This document shows positions 32,002 to 58,257 of a stretch of 64,000 nucleotides of DNA, piece after piece. Numbering within the stretch: the first letter of the stretch is position 1; every line of letters starts with the position of its first letter. The position numbers and the translations under genes are program-made. Under the pieces are notes generated by a model that made no database searches, had not been told where the DNA came from, and was given only the letters and a program-made list of their open reading frames with translations. This stretch comes from Homalodisca vitripennis. Lineage: Eukaryota > Arthropoda > Insecta > Hemiptera > Cicadellidae. The stretch spans positions 186,814,501-186,878,500 of the forward strand of contig NC_060210.1 in NCBI RefSeq assembly GCF_021130785.1, written 5' to 3'.

Positions 32002-34708
32002 CTGAAAATAAAGTAAAACTATAGATATTTAAAGAATTTACAGTGCAGTAGTTTCTCAAAAGAAATCCAAGGCCCTATAATTTTGATTTTTAGAAGAAAA
32101 ATCATAGTTTTGATTTATTAGAAACATTTTTAGTTTTTTTTTAATGAAATTTTTGTGAATGATGTTTTACCTCATAAAAATAATTGAATTTATTCACCTT
32201 CGTAGTATACCTAATTATATTGAAATAAAAAACTTTCATTAAAAATTAATTATTTGGTACAAGATCTCACATTTCCAAACATAATACCTTTCTAACTGTC
32301 ATATTTAAAATCATGTAATGGCTTAGTTTGGATATTAGTTGCATGGTCCCACATAAACTGGGCGATATTCGTCAGAAATTAAATAGCAATAAGTATTTAA
32401 ATTCTGTAGTATACGGACTAATAAATTGGTTTCACTTTGCACAAGTGTAATATAAAGTAATGGGATTTTCATTTAAAAACATCTAGTACTTAAAAACACT
32501 TTTCCTCAGACGGTCAACAGTTATCAAGCGTGATACCCAAAATACTATGCTAAAAACCATAACCTTCACAATTTTCCCTCCAATACAAATGATTACTATT
32601 TTGACATCATGATTTTAAACATTTTTTAATTTAAATAAAAGGATCTAGTAGGGGCTGTTAAAAAATACAGGACCTTGGTGCAGTATAAGATGTTAGGAAT
32701 TTCTAAAATATCATTTTTGGTTATTTTTTAGCTTGGCTATCACAGTTTAAAGGTCACGGTACAGCAACATAGAAAATAATCTCTAAGAAATAGCTTTTTT
32801 AGGATAACACTGATTGCAGGTCCTTACCTTGAAGTTATCTCGACCCTAAGATAAATAATTCTGATAATGTTTGCACAGCGATTGGATTAAGAAATAAGGC
32901 TCTGGTCATCACTGATTTTGACGATGTTTAGGTACATCTCTATTTTATATTAGCACCTCTTTTTACGAATTTCAAGCTTTCGGGGAGACAACTATTGAGA
33001 AAGGGGGGTTAACTATTGTAGAGATTTCAAAAATGACGATCCCCTTAAGGGTACTTCAGAAAGAGGTTACTGGTTATGCTTTTTATGGTTTGATCATTCA
33101 AGATTTTTATGGCACTATTTTGGGGTGGTAGAAATTCCAAAACACCACCATTACTGGTATCCTTAGTAATGCTTTGGTATTTTTTTTTCAGTAAATAATA
33201 ATATCTGTTGGAAGCCTTAAACTACTCGATTCTATCCGGATTTGATAATATTTCTTTTTGGGCAAAAAGGCAAAGGTTATCATTGCCCAAGGATTTGATA
33301 ATAAAGTAAGTCTTTCTAAAATGTATTAATTTCAATAATATCCCTCTATCCTTCAAAGCTCGAGCTACAAACCACAATGTGATTTTGAGATAGTTTTCCA
33401 AAAAGTCTTAAAAATGGTGGTAAGACCTCTGTCTTAGCTTTTCCATGAGAATACTGGGTTACGTTGGGTTACGTTAGGTTAGGTTATGGTAACCTCATCC
33501 AATGATAATTTCTGACCTCAAAAAATTTTTATAACATCTGCCTATTCTGAGTTTTCAACTATACCGTAGTTGAAGACTCAAATACCTACAGGAAATTATT
33601 AATCAATTCATGACACAGCCCAGTATAGCCATATCTATCCAGAAGTATGCACAGTATCTACACCTGAGTATTAAATTTAAAATCTGTGATATTACTGTTT
33701 AAAATATTTATCAATTATAGGAGTTGTTTAAATGTTTACTCGATAAAGCAAATCATAAATCATGCTGTGGATTAGTGAAAAGATCATTTCTAAATAATCA
33801 TCTAGTAAATATAAAAGCATAATATTAACTAAAAATTTCACCATACTTAGTAAGTAAATGCTTTGGTAGAATAACATGTTATTTAAGCAATAGCTATTGC
33901 ATTCCGAACAAAACCGAAGCAACAGTAAGCTTTCAAGCACACAGTAACCACAAAAGCCTTAATTTGAAAAATTGAGAAAATAACATTCTTCTAACTAACC
34001 TGATGTTACAAGCTAGAATAACATAGAGCTAACCCAACTGCTTGCTTTACTCCCACATGCATTGCCTAAATGGATATAGTAATTAGAGTTTCATATTTAA
34101 ACAGATAAGAAGATAACATTTGCCTCCTACAGTACTTGACTTTTATTTCACGGTCATGTGAATATTTCAGGCCTCCTTTATCGTATCTCTCGTAATATCC
34201 TATTTTGGTCATATATCAATAAGTAATCTTATTGTTTTAATCATACTGTAACCTAAAAGTAACCTGGTACGTACATATTATAAAACTATTTAATTACAAA
34301 CCATGTACTTTGGCGTGGTTCCGATCCAGTGTTCTGCTAATATAACTGGCATGGCCGTACCCAGCTTAGCGGGCCCCGGATAAGATGTTCTGCAGGGCCC
34401 GTCATGTCCGTCCACACATAATATCAAGCTTTTCGTATTATCAACGATTCCACCAATACAATTTAACTTTATTAGTATTAGAGTCTAATGTTGTATAATA
34501 TGGTGACATATATGTGGATATTTAAAGCATTCTGCCATAATACTTGTTGAAATTATTATAACATTAGTGACGGGATATTTAAATAAATTTTTATTATGGA
34601 ACAGAGGCCATCTTTGAAATACTATTTCCGCAAGCTGGATTGAGAACAGTACAAGTACTGATAAACCCGAAGATAGCACTAGATTGCCTACAAGTTTTGG
34701 CAACGAAT
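32002..34708. other. Intergenic: upstream of gene A
   Basis: Would hold the gene A promoter and 5' UTR exon, which I could not place. Contains the second exon 1-flanking repeat (32190-32310) and a short telomere-like run GTTAGGTTAGGTTA at about 33473. Confidence 0.4.
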
Positions 34709-35600
34709 AGCTCGGCCTAGACCCCTGACTTCATCAAATATCTCGGTATAGGCTCCTGACTTCATCTAGTAGCTCAGTCTAGACCCCTGACTTCATCAAA
34801 TTGCTCGGCCTAGACTCCTGACTTCATCTAGTAGCTCGGTCTAGACCCCTGATTTCATAAAATATCTCGGTATAGACTCCTGTCTTCATTTAGTAGCTCG
34901 GTCTAGACCCCTGACTTCATCAAATATCTCAGTCTAAACTCCTGAGTTCATCAAATAGCACGGCGTACACCCCTGACTTCATCAAATAGCTCGGTATAGA
35001 CCCCTTATTTCATCAATTCGCTCGGTCTAGACTACAGACTTCATAAAATATCTCGGTCTAGACCCCTGACTTCATCAAATATATCAGTCTAAACCCCTGA
35101 GTTCATCAAATAGTTTGGCCTAGATCCCTGACTTCATCAGATATCTTGGTCTAGACTCCTGACTTCATCAAGTAGCTCGGCTAGACCCCTGACCATCTAG
35201 TAGCTCATCTAGACCCCTGACCATCAAATATCTCGGTCTAGACTCCTGACTTAATCAAGTAGCTCAGTCTAGACCCCTGACTTGATAAAATATCTCAGTC
35301 TAGACTCCTGACTTCATCAAGTAGCTCGGTCTAAACCCCTGACTTCATCAAATGGCTCGGCCTAGACGCCTGACTTCATCAAATAGCTCGGTCTAGACCC
35401 CTGACAAATAGCTCGGTCTAGACCCCTGACTTCATCAAATATCTCGGTCTAGACCCCTGACTTCATCAAATGGCTCGGCCTAGACGCCTGACTTCATCAA
35501 ATAGCTCGGTCTAGACCCCTGAATTCATCAAATATCTCGGTCTAGACCCCTGACTTCATCAAATAGCTCGATTTAGACCCCTGACTTCAGTCGCTCAGTC
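34709..35600 (+). repeat. 31-bp minisatellite, ~29 units
   Basis: Unit AGCTCGGTCTAGACCCCTGA + CTTCATCAAAT (31 bp), about 29 copies with point changes and a few shortened units (for example near 35175-35225 and 35403). Each unit includes TCTAGA. The reading frame is not kept open. It lies between genes A and B. Confidence 0.95.
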
Positions 35601-37379
35601 TGAATGGAATGAGAGACGAAATCGGAAAACTTCAACTCAGAGTTTAGCATGGCACCCAGAGTTTTTATCCTGTCTCTGTGATTTACTACCTCAAAGCTCT
35701 CCTCTCATTTATTGCTGCATTATAGGTTTTAATACTACATATACGACACAGCTTGTCTATGTTTAGTTGAACTATATTTTCGGCTGTCCAAATTGTGATA
35801 TTTGCTGATGTAGGACTATGCAGTTCTGCTTACAATTAGGAAAATCATATGTGAGCAAATTAAACAGCAAGGACCCGTGACACCGTGGCACACATCTTTG
35901 TCCGATGAGAGCAGCAAATGCCTCACTTCCCAGCTTCGTAATCTGAACTCCCCCTTAACTCTTTCGATTTTTCGTTCATCAAAGCCATAATATTTCATTT
36001 TACCCACAACAATTTGTGGTTGTGGATGCTTGTAAATAGTCCAGCATTACTGATGCGCTGTTTCTTTTCAAGTCATTGGCATCAAATAGATCGCTTAATA
36101 AATCTTCCAGGGCAGTTCCAGTGTAGTAAAATTTTTACGAACTCATAAATAAGTTATGGAATTTTTATTACAGTACTCGAATAGCTAAAAAGAGTTTTGT
36201 AACACCTCTAAAAACAACCTTCGCACTTTTAAATAGAATCATGAGGTAACATTATTTATTCATGGATAGTGCTCTTGAGACATGGATTCTGAATTTGGAA
36301 ATTCACCTTCAAATCATCTCGATGTATCTTACCTGAGAGTTGATTACAACCCAATTACGCTGATAGCAGATTCACCAAGTCAGAGAAGAGGAGGAGGCTT
36401 CTTAGCTCTAACTTTGCCTAGTGAAGTAAGACATTCTTTACCAATTAAAAATAAACTGTTTTTTCATGTAATTATGTGTTCACTACAATTACTGTAATTT
36501 TCTTCAAAGGTTTGTTATCTACTAGATTTTTTATTTTAGACACTCAAGTATATCCTATAAAGTTATAATTTTATTTTCATGTTAGAACGTTACTTTCTAA
36601 AGGTATATCCTTGAAAAGATAAGAGTATTATAATCCCAAATTTATTATTTGATAATTTCCATGTTGGAAGGAAATGTACACTTTTTCATCTACCACGCTA
36701 TCACTTAGAGGATTAACTCGAGAAAGAATTGAGCTATAGACATGCAATTTTGGGTGAATTTTTATTTTTAAATAACAAAGAGTTAAATAATGCACTACGT
36801 CATCGGATTTGGCTGAGCGTTGTTACCAAAGTGTTGCCAGCAGTAACTACACAACTGCATACCATTTAAAAAATACCCGTTATGATACCCTCAAGGTACA
36901 AGCGTTGAAATAAAGCACGTCACTGAGAAGCACAAAAATACCTAAAAGTCTAAATTCAAAATAAAAGTAATAAAACTAGACAATTTGAAATTTGTTAAAA
37001 AATAAATAACTACATTTTGATGCATTTACAGAAATTATGGCACTCATGCCCTGGAAAAACTAAATTATGAAGTTTATTTAAAAAACGCTGGAAGTTAATG
37101 CTCCGTACATCACACATGGTGTAATTTGGGTAGAGGAAGCACATCCTAACATAATAGCCATCAAAACTGCCAGCGCCCTTTTAAACTCTTGGTTTTATCT
37201 CTACATATCAGAATCTTTAGGTAACTTTTTTCTCGTTGTCCTTCATACTATACGGCACTAAAGATTGTACTATCCGATTATATAGGCCATAGGGCACTAA
37301 ACGGCACTATACGGACGTATAGTTCAATCGGTGGTTTTTGAGTATTGGATAGTCGCAATGAACTCAACGATGGTGTTAC
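35601..37379. other. Intergenic spacer
   Basis: No gene seen. 36380-36600 matches 31350-31590 (CTTAGCTCTAACTTT, TTTTTCATGTAATT, ATTACTGTAATT, GAACGTTACTTT), a dispersed repeat. Confidence 0.4.
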
Positions 37380-37840
37380 GAACTAAAGAAGGAACGCATT
37401 GCGAACACTGCTGAATGAATGCAATGTAAAACTGCTGAAAGAATGCATTGCGAACCTTGCTGAAAAATATAGTGTAACAATGATGAAATAATGCAGTGTA
37501 ACACTGCTGAAAGAATGTAATGTAACACTGTTGAAAAAATGTAGTGTAACACTGTTGAAAGAATGTAATGTAACACTGCTGAAAGAATTCAGTGTAACAC
37601 TGCTGAAGGAGTGCAGTGTAACACTGCTGAAAGAACGCATTGTGAACACTGCTGAATGAATGCAGTGTAACACTGCTGAAACAATGCAGTGTAACACTGC
37701 TGAAAGAAATTAGTGTAACACTGTTGAAAGAATTCAGTGTAACACTGCTGAAGGAGTGCAGTGTAACACTGCTGAAAGAAGGCATTGTGAACACAGCTGA
37801 ATTAATGCAAACTGCTGAAGGAATACATTGGTGAAGGAAT
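37380..37840 (+). repeat. 24-bp minisatellite with near-palindromic unit
   Basis: About 18 units of GCAGTGTAACACTGCTGAAA + GAAT, 24 bp with small length variants. GCAGTGT-A-ACACTGC is an inverted repeat around one base, so each unit can fold. Because 24 is divisible by 3 the minus strand stays open as an octapeptide repeat (FSSVTLHS). I regard that frame as a by-product. Confidence 0.93.
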
Positions 37841-39568
37841 GAAATCTGACCCAAACCGATGACACAAATCACAACCAGTGCTCACATATCAGTGGAATTT
37901 GTAGAAGCAGTCTTAAAAACCGAAATCCACCTCACAAGAAAACAATGTGTTAGGTGATGGTTTTTGCTCGCATGTGAGGGTTCAACTACACAAGAGAGAA
38001 CGAAGAATTGCCACATCCTGAAAACGGTATGGTGAGAATATTTAAAATAAAGCTCACAATTAGGGTTTCCCATCAAATTTGGCTTATTTATTTTGTCTGA
38101 ACTAAATTATTTAGATATGATTAAATACATACAACCCATATTAATTTTCAGATTCAGAAAATAATAGTTATAAATAAATAATATTGAGATTGGATCTTCT
38201 CAAAATTAAATCCCCAAATGTTTGGTACCATTTCCGCCAAATTCGGCCTTGACAATAATTGATATTGTGGCAGATACAAAAACATAAACATATTAGTTTT
38301 AATACATAAAAGGATTCTCAAATGTGTTCATTAAATGTTATGCCTTATTTCAGTAAGAAACGTAACTTTTATTTCTGTTTTTGGAACATAAAACGTGTAA
38401 ACTACTACATCATTGTGTCTTAGTTTAAAGTTTGTAATTGACGATGGAAATTTTGAAAGGATAATACTATTTTGGACATTCACCATATTTATACAGAACG
38501 CCTTAAAAATCCCCTCCCCCTCCTATTCACTTATGAATTGAGGATGATGTGATTAAGGACAAGGATCGAAGACGCCTACTACCTCGTCACTGAAATCTTA
38601 CATAATATGAGACATGGTAGCCATCTCGAGCATTTAATCTGAGTTACAGTCAAGATTTTTACCATTGTTCCATTATAAAATGATTTACAATGGGGTTTTA
38701 TAAAACAATTCAAACTTTAATTACCACCAAATATCATACAGTAACATTAGAGACTATTTTTTACACCCTTCTTCTTTTTATGAAACCTTTAAAATGGTGT
38801 GTCACTTGCTACAGGTTCCTATTTAAAATATTTACTTACCATCAAACTATCCAATTTTGGTAGGGGTCAAAATTTTATAGATAAAAAAACTTCAGTTCGT
38901 CATATAAACACGCTTCAAAGTAAACCACCCCATCTCTACTTATAATAAAGTTAAGGGGGGAGGGAGGACTTTTGAGAAATACCGTGTAACGATGGCGAAT
39001 ATCCAAACTCCTATATCACACCATTATTGTTACGTACAGTACATTATTAATGGAATCATATAAGTACATTTTGTTAATTCTCAGATTACAAATTAAAATA
39101 AAATAGTTACTTTTAAAATAAAATTATGCTTCACCTTATTTTCATTCTATTTCTATATTTCAAAGTCCACAACGATAAATGTAAAAAATGATGATAATGC
39201 AACCGAAATGGAGAACTAAAAGTACTTCATAAGCGTAGATAAATAATTGAAAATAGTAAAAATATAATGAGGTTTTGTGCTCAGTCACTTATTTGAAATT
39301 ACTTATCAATAAACTATTACCAAATTGCCTATACCACTATTACAGAATAAACCATAACAATACATGTTCATTAGTACAGCAATGCAAGCATCTTTTCTAC
39401 TTCCGTCTTACACTTTCTCGACATAAATCGTGTTTAGTAGTAAGTATTAAATGATTTACCTTCAAAATCACCTAGGTAAACAGCCTTCAATAAACTTCCC
39501 ACAAACTTAAGCTGTCTGAGACTCACGAGCATTTAAAATTAGTTTTGAGTAATTGTACTACTTAAAAT
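37841..39568. other. Intergenic spacer downstream of gene B
   Basis: AT-rich, no gene or RNA recognised. Confidence 0.4.
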
Positions 39569-39573
39569 TTTAT

Positions 39574-39574
<1 letters not shown>
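39569..39574 (-). promoter_or_regulatory. Poly(A) signal AATAAA overlapping gene B stop
   Basis: Minus strand reads TGAATAAA: the A of the stop codon is the first A of AATAAA. If used, the 3' UTR would be only some 15-30 nt. Confidence 0.4.
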
Positions 39575-53098
<13,524 letters not shown>

Positions 53099-53278
53099 TT
53101 TCGAGGTACGATTTCGCGCACGTATTTTTTCATAACCATACTTCATGATTTCAATCAGAAATGCAATTATTTTATAGGATACTGATAAACATAACAGAAA
53201 ATTTAGGACACTTTTGTAAACACAGGAGAATCTTCTTGCGATGTCACATGTTAGGAAACAACACTCGGCACGGCCTTC

Positions 53279-53285
53279 TATATAG
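53279..53285 (-). promoter_or_regulatory. Possible TATA box of gene B
   Basis: CTATATAG (palindromic) about 180 bp upstream of the gene B ATG, followed on the minus strand by GC-richer AAGGCCGTGCCGAGTG some 5-20 bp on. Distance would suit a ~150-nt 5' UTR. Sequence match only. Confidence 0.3.
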
Positions 53286-54017
53286 TAATTAGTTATAAAT
53301 AATCAACACACTAGATGAGTTACAAGTAACATTCAAGGTGAAATAGTAACACTCAGAACCTCATACCAAACATGAAAGACTCGGCGAGTGTTCGCTCAGA
53401 CAGCGCTAGGTTTAACATTGAGCAAATAACGCCTTGAGCTGCCTTGGTCGCGCCAGAGCCGTATCTATTACGTCATCACTTGAGACATCACATAATGCGA
53501 TATGGGTGCTTGTTTTGATAACGTATTGTGTGTCATTTTATATTGTAAATACTGTAAAACACGTGCTGTTTATTGATATATTGAGTAAAAATACTTGGAT
53601 TAATCACATATAAAATGGGAAGTCAACCGTTAAATTTGTAAAATGTTTACTAGCGCGTACAAACTAATAATATATTTCGATTAGCTTGGATGAAAAATAA
53701 TTTTATTTTTATTTACGCATACATTTGTGAAGTACAAAAGTTGTCCACTAATAGCATACTTCGTTTACATAACAACAGACTTTGAAAACGTACAAAAAGC
53801 GAATATACATGTCGTTGGGTTTATTATATGTATTTTATTCGATGCTAACTGTTCTCCATGACCAAGTTTGAAGTACTGTGACCACACTGAGGTAGAACAA
53901 GGGTGCTACATTTAACTGTTTTAGGCAATGTTATTTAATATCATTTCTCAAAGACATAGGCTTATAGAAGATTTATCAACTCCGGCATCCTTACTTAGCC
54001 CTTTGTGAAGGAAATTA
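53286..54017. other. Intergenic upstream of gene B
   Basis: No gene recognised. Confidence 0.4.
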
Positions 54018-54691
54018 GGTCAGATTCCCTTATATGCCCCCAACGCTTAAACTTTTCTCAATGAACTTAGAACGTTATAAAACGACGTAGTTGAGTAACA
54101 GAACTAACATTATGCCACCAACGCTAATTTTTTATTTACGTATGATTATAATGAATTACAATTGGTTGCTAGCTAAGAAAAAAGGGTACTTACGTATTAT
54201 ATCGACCACATCCCTAACATTTCTCCAAACACAAAAAATTAACAAAAACAAACATTACCAAACAAAAACTAAACTCTCTTTATTGAAAAAAACACAAAAC
54301 TTGTTTTTATTCTTGATCACACTCCGCCACCCAAAATGCGAGTGCCTCCGGCCATTGTCGACGAAAGAAAAACATCCCTCGAGATAGAATACCTATCAGT
54401 AAAATATCAAATTCTAGAGGGGCTGATCAGAAATATAAATTGAATTGTAATGGAAAGGCAATTATGTACCGTGTAAAAAACTTAAATAAAATCATGTGAT
54501 GCCGCGCGGCCTGCAGTAATCGGGATTCTCGAGAAAGATAAGATAACAGCGACAACAATACCGACCGCAATACCTGGAAATGCTTGTTGATTGATGGAAT
54601 GTTAGTTCTGTTACTCAACTACATCGTTTTATAACGTTCTAAGTTCATTGAAAAAAGTTTAAGCGTTGGGGGCATATAACGGAATCTGACC
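54018..54691 (+). mobile_element. Long-TIR MITE (674 bp)
   Basis: Terminal inverted repeats of about 95 bp starting GGTCAGATTCCCTTATATGC and including GCCCCCAACGCTTAAAC, GAACTTAGAACGTTATAAAA and GAGTAACAGAACTAACAT. The right end at 54691 is the complement with few differences. Flanks GGAAATTA and GGAAACAA agree at 6 of 8 positions, so an 8-bp duplication is possible. No transposase. The interior block CATCCCTCGAGATAGAATAC is shared with 20447. Confidence 0.85.
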
Positions 54692-54727
54692 GGAAACAAG
54701 ATTTTTTCCAGATATTTTCCACAAAAT

Positions 54728-54760
54728 GTTTCGTGATCTGCAATCTGATATCTTCCTCAG
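54728..54760 (-). ncRNA. Hammerhead-like motif
   Basis: Minus strand CTGAGGA, A, GATATC, AGATTGCA, GATCAC, GAAAC. Loop identical to the 23180 copy, stem partly eroded. It lies just right of the MITE, which seems inserted into this repeat (GGAAACAAGATTTTTTCCAG at 54692). Confidence 0.35.
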
Positions 54761-56554
54761 TTAAATAAATAAACTAACTTATAATTATAGTATAGGATAC
54801 AATGTCCGGAAAAAAGTTCAGTTTCCTTAACAATCCTTATATCGTCAAAACTAAACTTTACGCTTTGGTTGTCAGGTGGGAATTTTGCGGCCTCTTCCAT
54901 TTTCAACGTTTTTAAGATGATAGTAACAGCATAGAACTAACATGGTAGAACAAAGTAAAGTTTAACTGATCGATTTCTGTAGAATAATTTCCAGTTATCT
55001 CACATGAGTAATTTTGTTTTGGTGGTGATATATATTTAAACGATTATTGTTTTTTTTTCAGAAATTTTCAAAGACCATCTCCAGTCTTTGGGACTAGGAG
55101 AAATGTCAATATATAGTTTTTTATTTGCTTCTATCTTTGTTGAGATGTCATTACTTACAAAGTCCAAAATAAATTCTGCAGTAATATTCTATAAAATTCA
55201 TAACTAGACCAAAATAATCGCATATACCAAATTATATTATATAGTAATATACAATTGTCTCTAATACAGGTACTTTTGTGAAAGTTTTGACTTTTTAAAA
55301 ACACAAAAAAGGCACGGGCTCATCAATAAACAAACAATGGTAAGTGATAAATGGTTCTTAAGAGAACGTGAGAAGGATTTAAAAACACATTTTTAGACGT
55401 TTCAGAGGAGACCTTGTCTTATTCAAAACAAAAATGCAAACCAAATTCTGATCTTTAACCTTATCAGAGAGGCAAGATTCTTGACAGTTACTCAGCGATG
55501 GTTAATACTGGAATTAGGCACCTTAAAAAACTGACTTCCTCGTTTTGATAGATTCGGAAGGTCAAAGATTCCAAGGACAGTCTTATTCAGGCAGCACTTT
55601 TACAAAAATACGTGAGTGACGTTGATATTGGCAATCAGTAGGAAATCCTCCACACTCCTACCTTTTCTGCTGCATCAAATTTAAGTCAGTGTTCCCAACT
55701 TTAGTTGTGTCTTCGGAAATTTTTACCTAGAAACAGCTTTATGATGATAAAAAAGTCTCTAGGTATCCTAGATGTCACTATTTGTATGTGATAATCCTCT
55801 TTTCTAGCCATACCACATAACTATAGCTAAAACGTTGTGATAAACGGGACGTTATTTCCTACGTATGGGTGATTTTTTTTATCAACACGCTACTTCCTGT
55901 AAAATGCTAGAAAATGAAATATCTCCTAATATTTCAAATGCTAGGTTATGAGTAAAATATCCACAATGGTTTTTCACCACACTCTTTGGCTAATTTCCTG
56001 ATCATCTTTGGTGTAATTGTAACATTCCAACTATGCAACCCATACAAAATTGTGTTTTCCGAAATATCTAGATAAAGCTAATACAGGATTTTATACTCTG
56101 TTGAGTAGGTAAATGGCGTCTCACGTTTATACACTAAGTCTATTCCGTCAATGTATTTTGCTTTGTAAACACGTCCTAATAATGACGTTGTACAATGAAA
56201 ATAAGAGTTTTGAGGGTTATTCAATACATTCCAAATTTATTTATTTGAAACTTTATTTTTAGGACATAAAATATTGTAATATTACGTCAGATTCCAGTTA
56301 AATTGGCAATAGGAAAATTTGATCGTTTGAAGTTAGGACGTTACTTTTTTAATACTGGTATGCTATGTTATACCTTTTTATAAATTTAAAAGGATTTAAT
56401 ATTTCTATAATAGTATAAAATTAGGTGTTTTATATTATTCTTAACAGGAGTGCTGTACCATTTTCTACCTTGAAAACTGTTATTCTGCTATGTATTTTAA
56501 GTTATATTTCATTACTGAGTACATTGATACTAGTGTGCTAATCCTAATCCTAAT
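54761..56554. other. Intergenic spacer
   Basis: AT-rich, no gene recognised. Confidence 0.4.
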
Positions 56555-57545
56555 ATTATTATAAATACAAGAGTCTCTTTCTCTGTTTTGCTTTGACGCA
56601 TAAACTATTCTACCGATTGTACTGAAGTTTTACATACACATTTTTAGGCTTCCTGGGATAAATATAGGCCTATTCTTATTTCAAAAATATTTTCGGACTA
56701 CGCTCCATTGGTCTTTAAATTAGCTCAAAGTAATATATAAAACAAAACTACGAGTTCATATTGTAACGAATTTACTGAGCCGATAATGAATATAAAAAAT
56801 GACACGTATAATAATTCTTTAGCCTGCTTGCATGAAATTTTCGTTTTCTTCTTCTTTGCTTCTAAAGTTGTGAAATATTGATTGAAAGCGCCTGTCAAAA
56901 CATATAATAAACTGTTTTGTGTAGACCTTGTTTTATAACAGCAGTTATAGTGTGTAAATTCTATAAGAAGTAACAAATATTTTTCACACCGTTTTTTATG
57001 TTTTAGTGATTAGGCAAGTACTCATCTACCATTGAGAATGTACTAAAACATCAGATAGTCAGAATTTGACTCCGAAAACGCCCTTTGAAGCAGTCGGCAA
57101 CAACTATACTAACTGAAAGTTCTGTGGATATTGCTTTTGAACTAATGTACCAATTCCAGCTCTAAATGTTCTAAAATATTAAATATATTTTTCAGTTGAC
57201 AAAGAAACAAACACGTAGCCATTAATAATGCAATTTTTACTGCAATTTCAGCAGATATTGATTATTAGATATAACATTAAAGTTACTATATAATTTTTAC
57301 TATAAATTTATAGCCTGTTATAAAACTCATCTTAGTTGCCTTAACAGAGCTGTGTATATACATGGAATAAAAAATAATAATATTACAATGACCCTAAATA
57401 TATACTTCTTAGCATTTCTTCTTGATAGCAGCAAAAAGGTAAACTCAACGTTTGCGTCGGAAATATAATTCACTTGATTCAGAAGTGCTCATACACGTGC
57501 AAAACCTGCAACATTGCGTTCGAAGCCGCGGGTAACTGTTGTAAT
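56555..57545 (+). repeat. Dispersed retroposon copy (~1 kb) with full tail
   Basis: Starts CTAATATTATTATAAATACA, includes the common CATAAACTATTCTACCGATT + GTACTGAAGTTTTACAT block and ends GCGTTCGAAGCCGCGGGTAA + CTGTTGTAATATATA. 56830-57240 aligns to 60110-60570. Non-coding. Confidence 0.65.
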
Positions 57546-57901
57546 ATATAAAACAAAACTACGAGTAGTTATTAAATTGCCTAACAATCTAAATGTTTGC
57601 TTCATTCATCGTAATATCCATAGGGTTAAATGTTAAAGGTGAATTTCTTATCGTAACGAATTTACTGAGCCGATAATGAATAAAAAATTACATTTACGAT
57701 ACTTTTTTCGTCTTTTCGCATGAAATTTTGTTTTCTTCTTCAAAAACCAATTATCATTCGAAGAGTTATCCTTTTAAGTCACCATTATATGTAATTTATT
57801 AATCACATATGTGCAGAGAACTTTAAATTTTGATTTAAAAGAATCATTAAAAAAGTTCTTTCGTAAAATTATTGATGTTAGGGCAAATTGAGATTTGAGA
57901 A

Positions 57902-57923
57902 TATTTATATATATATATATATA
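57902..57923 (+). repeat. (TA)n microsatellite, short
   Basis: About ten TA units. Confidence 0.9.
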
Positions 57924-57970
57924 CATTAAATTGGATAAATGGACTATTGCCTTATTTAATTTCAATAAAC

Positions 57971-58081
57971 ATTGAATCGCAAAAAGTACTTGCTCCGCCG
58001 GGAGTCGGAACCCGGATCTCTCACTTGCCGGGTGAATGTGCTACCATTACACCACAGAGCGCTTACTTTTTCCGATTCAAT
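57971..58081 (-). other. 18-bp inverted repeat enclosing tRNA-like gene
   Basis: ATTGAATCGCAAAAAGTA (57971-57988) and the complement of 58064-58081 (ATTGAATCGGAAAAAGTA) match at 17 of 18 positions and extend the acceptor stem of the tRNA-like sequence between them into one long hairpin. Confidence 0.75.
57991..58060 (-). tRNA. tRNA-like sequence (pseudo-tRNA)
   Basis: 70 nt. Acceptor GCTCTGT pairs with GCGGAGC (with G:U pairs) plus discriminator A. A-box TGGTGTAATGGTAGCACA gives a 3-bp D stem. Anticodon arm TTCAC-CCGGCAA-GTGAG would read GGC (Ala) but position 33 is C, not U. T arm CCGGG-TTCCGACT-CCCGG has an 8-nt loop, one too long. TTTTT follows 10 nt after the end, a Pol III terminator. 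The faults make a functional tRNA unlikely. It fits a tRNA-derived transposable sequence. The A-box resembles the SINE head at 18473. Confidence 0.55.
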
Positions 58082-58130
58082 TATTTTGTATTTGGCCGTA
58101 TCTGTCACATATGCGTTTAAATAAGCAAAC

Positions 58131-58237
<107 letters not shown>

Positions 58238-58257
58238 CATTATATATTTATAACACC

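Noticed and set aside
33466..33490. Interstitial telomeric (TTAGG)n
   Set aside because: Only about two to three imperfect units; too short to claim.
37324..37872. 182-codon minus-strand frame with FSSVTLH octapeptide repeats as a real gene
   Set aside because: It coincides with a 24-bp tandem repeat, which keeps frames open automatically; no signal, promoter or homology.
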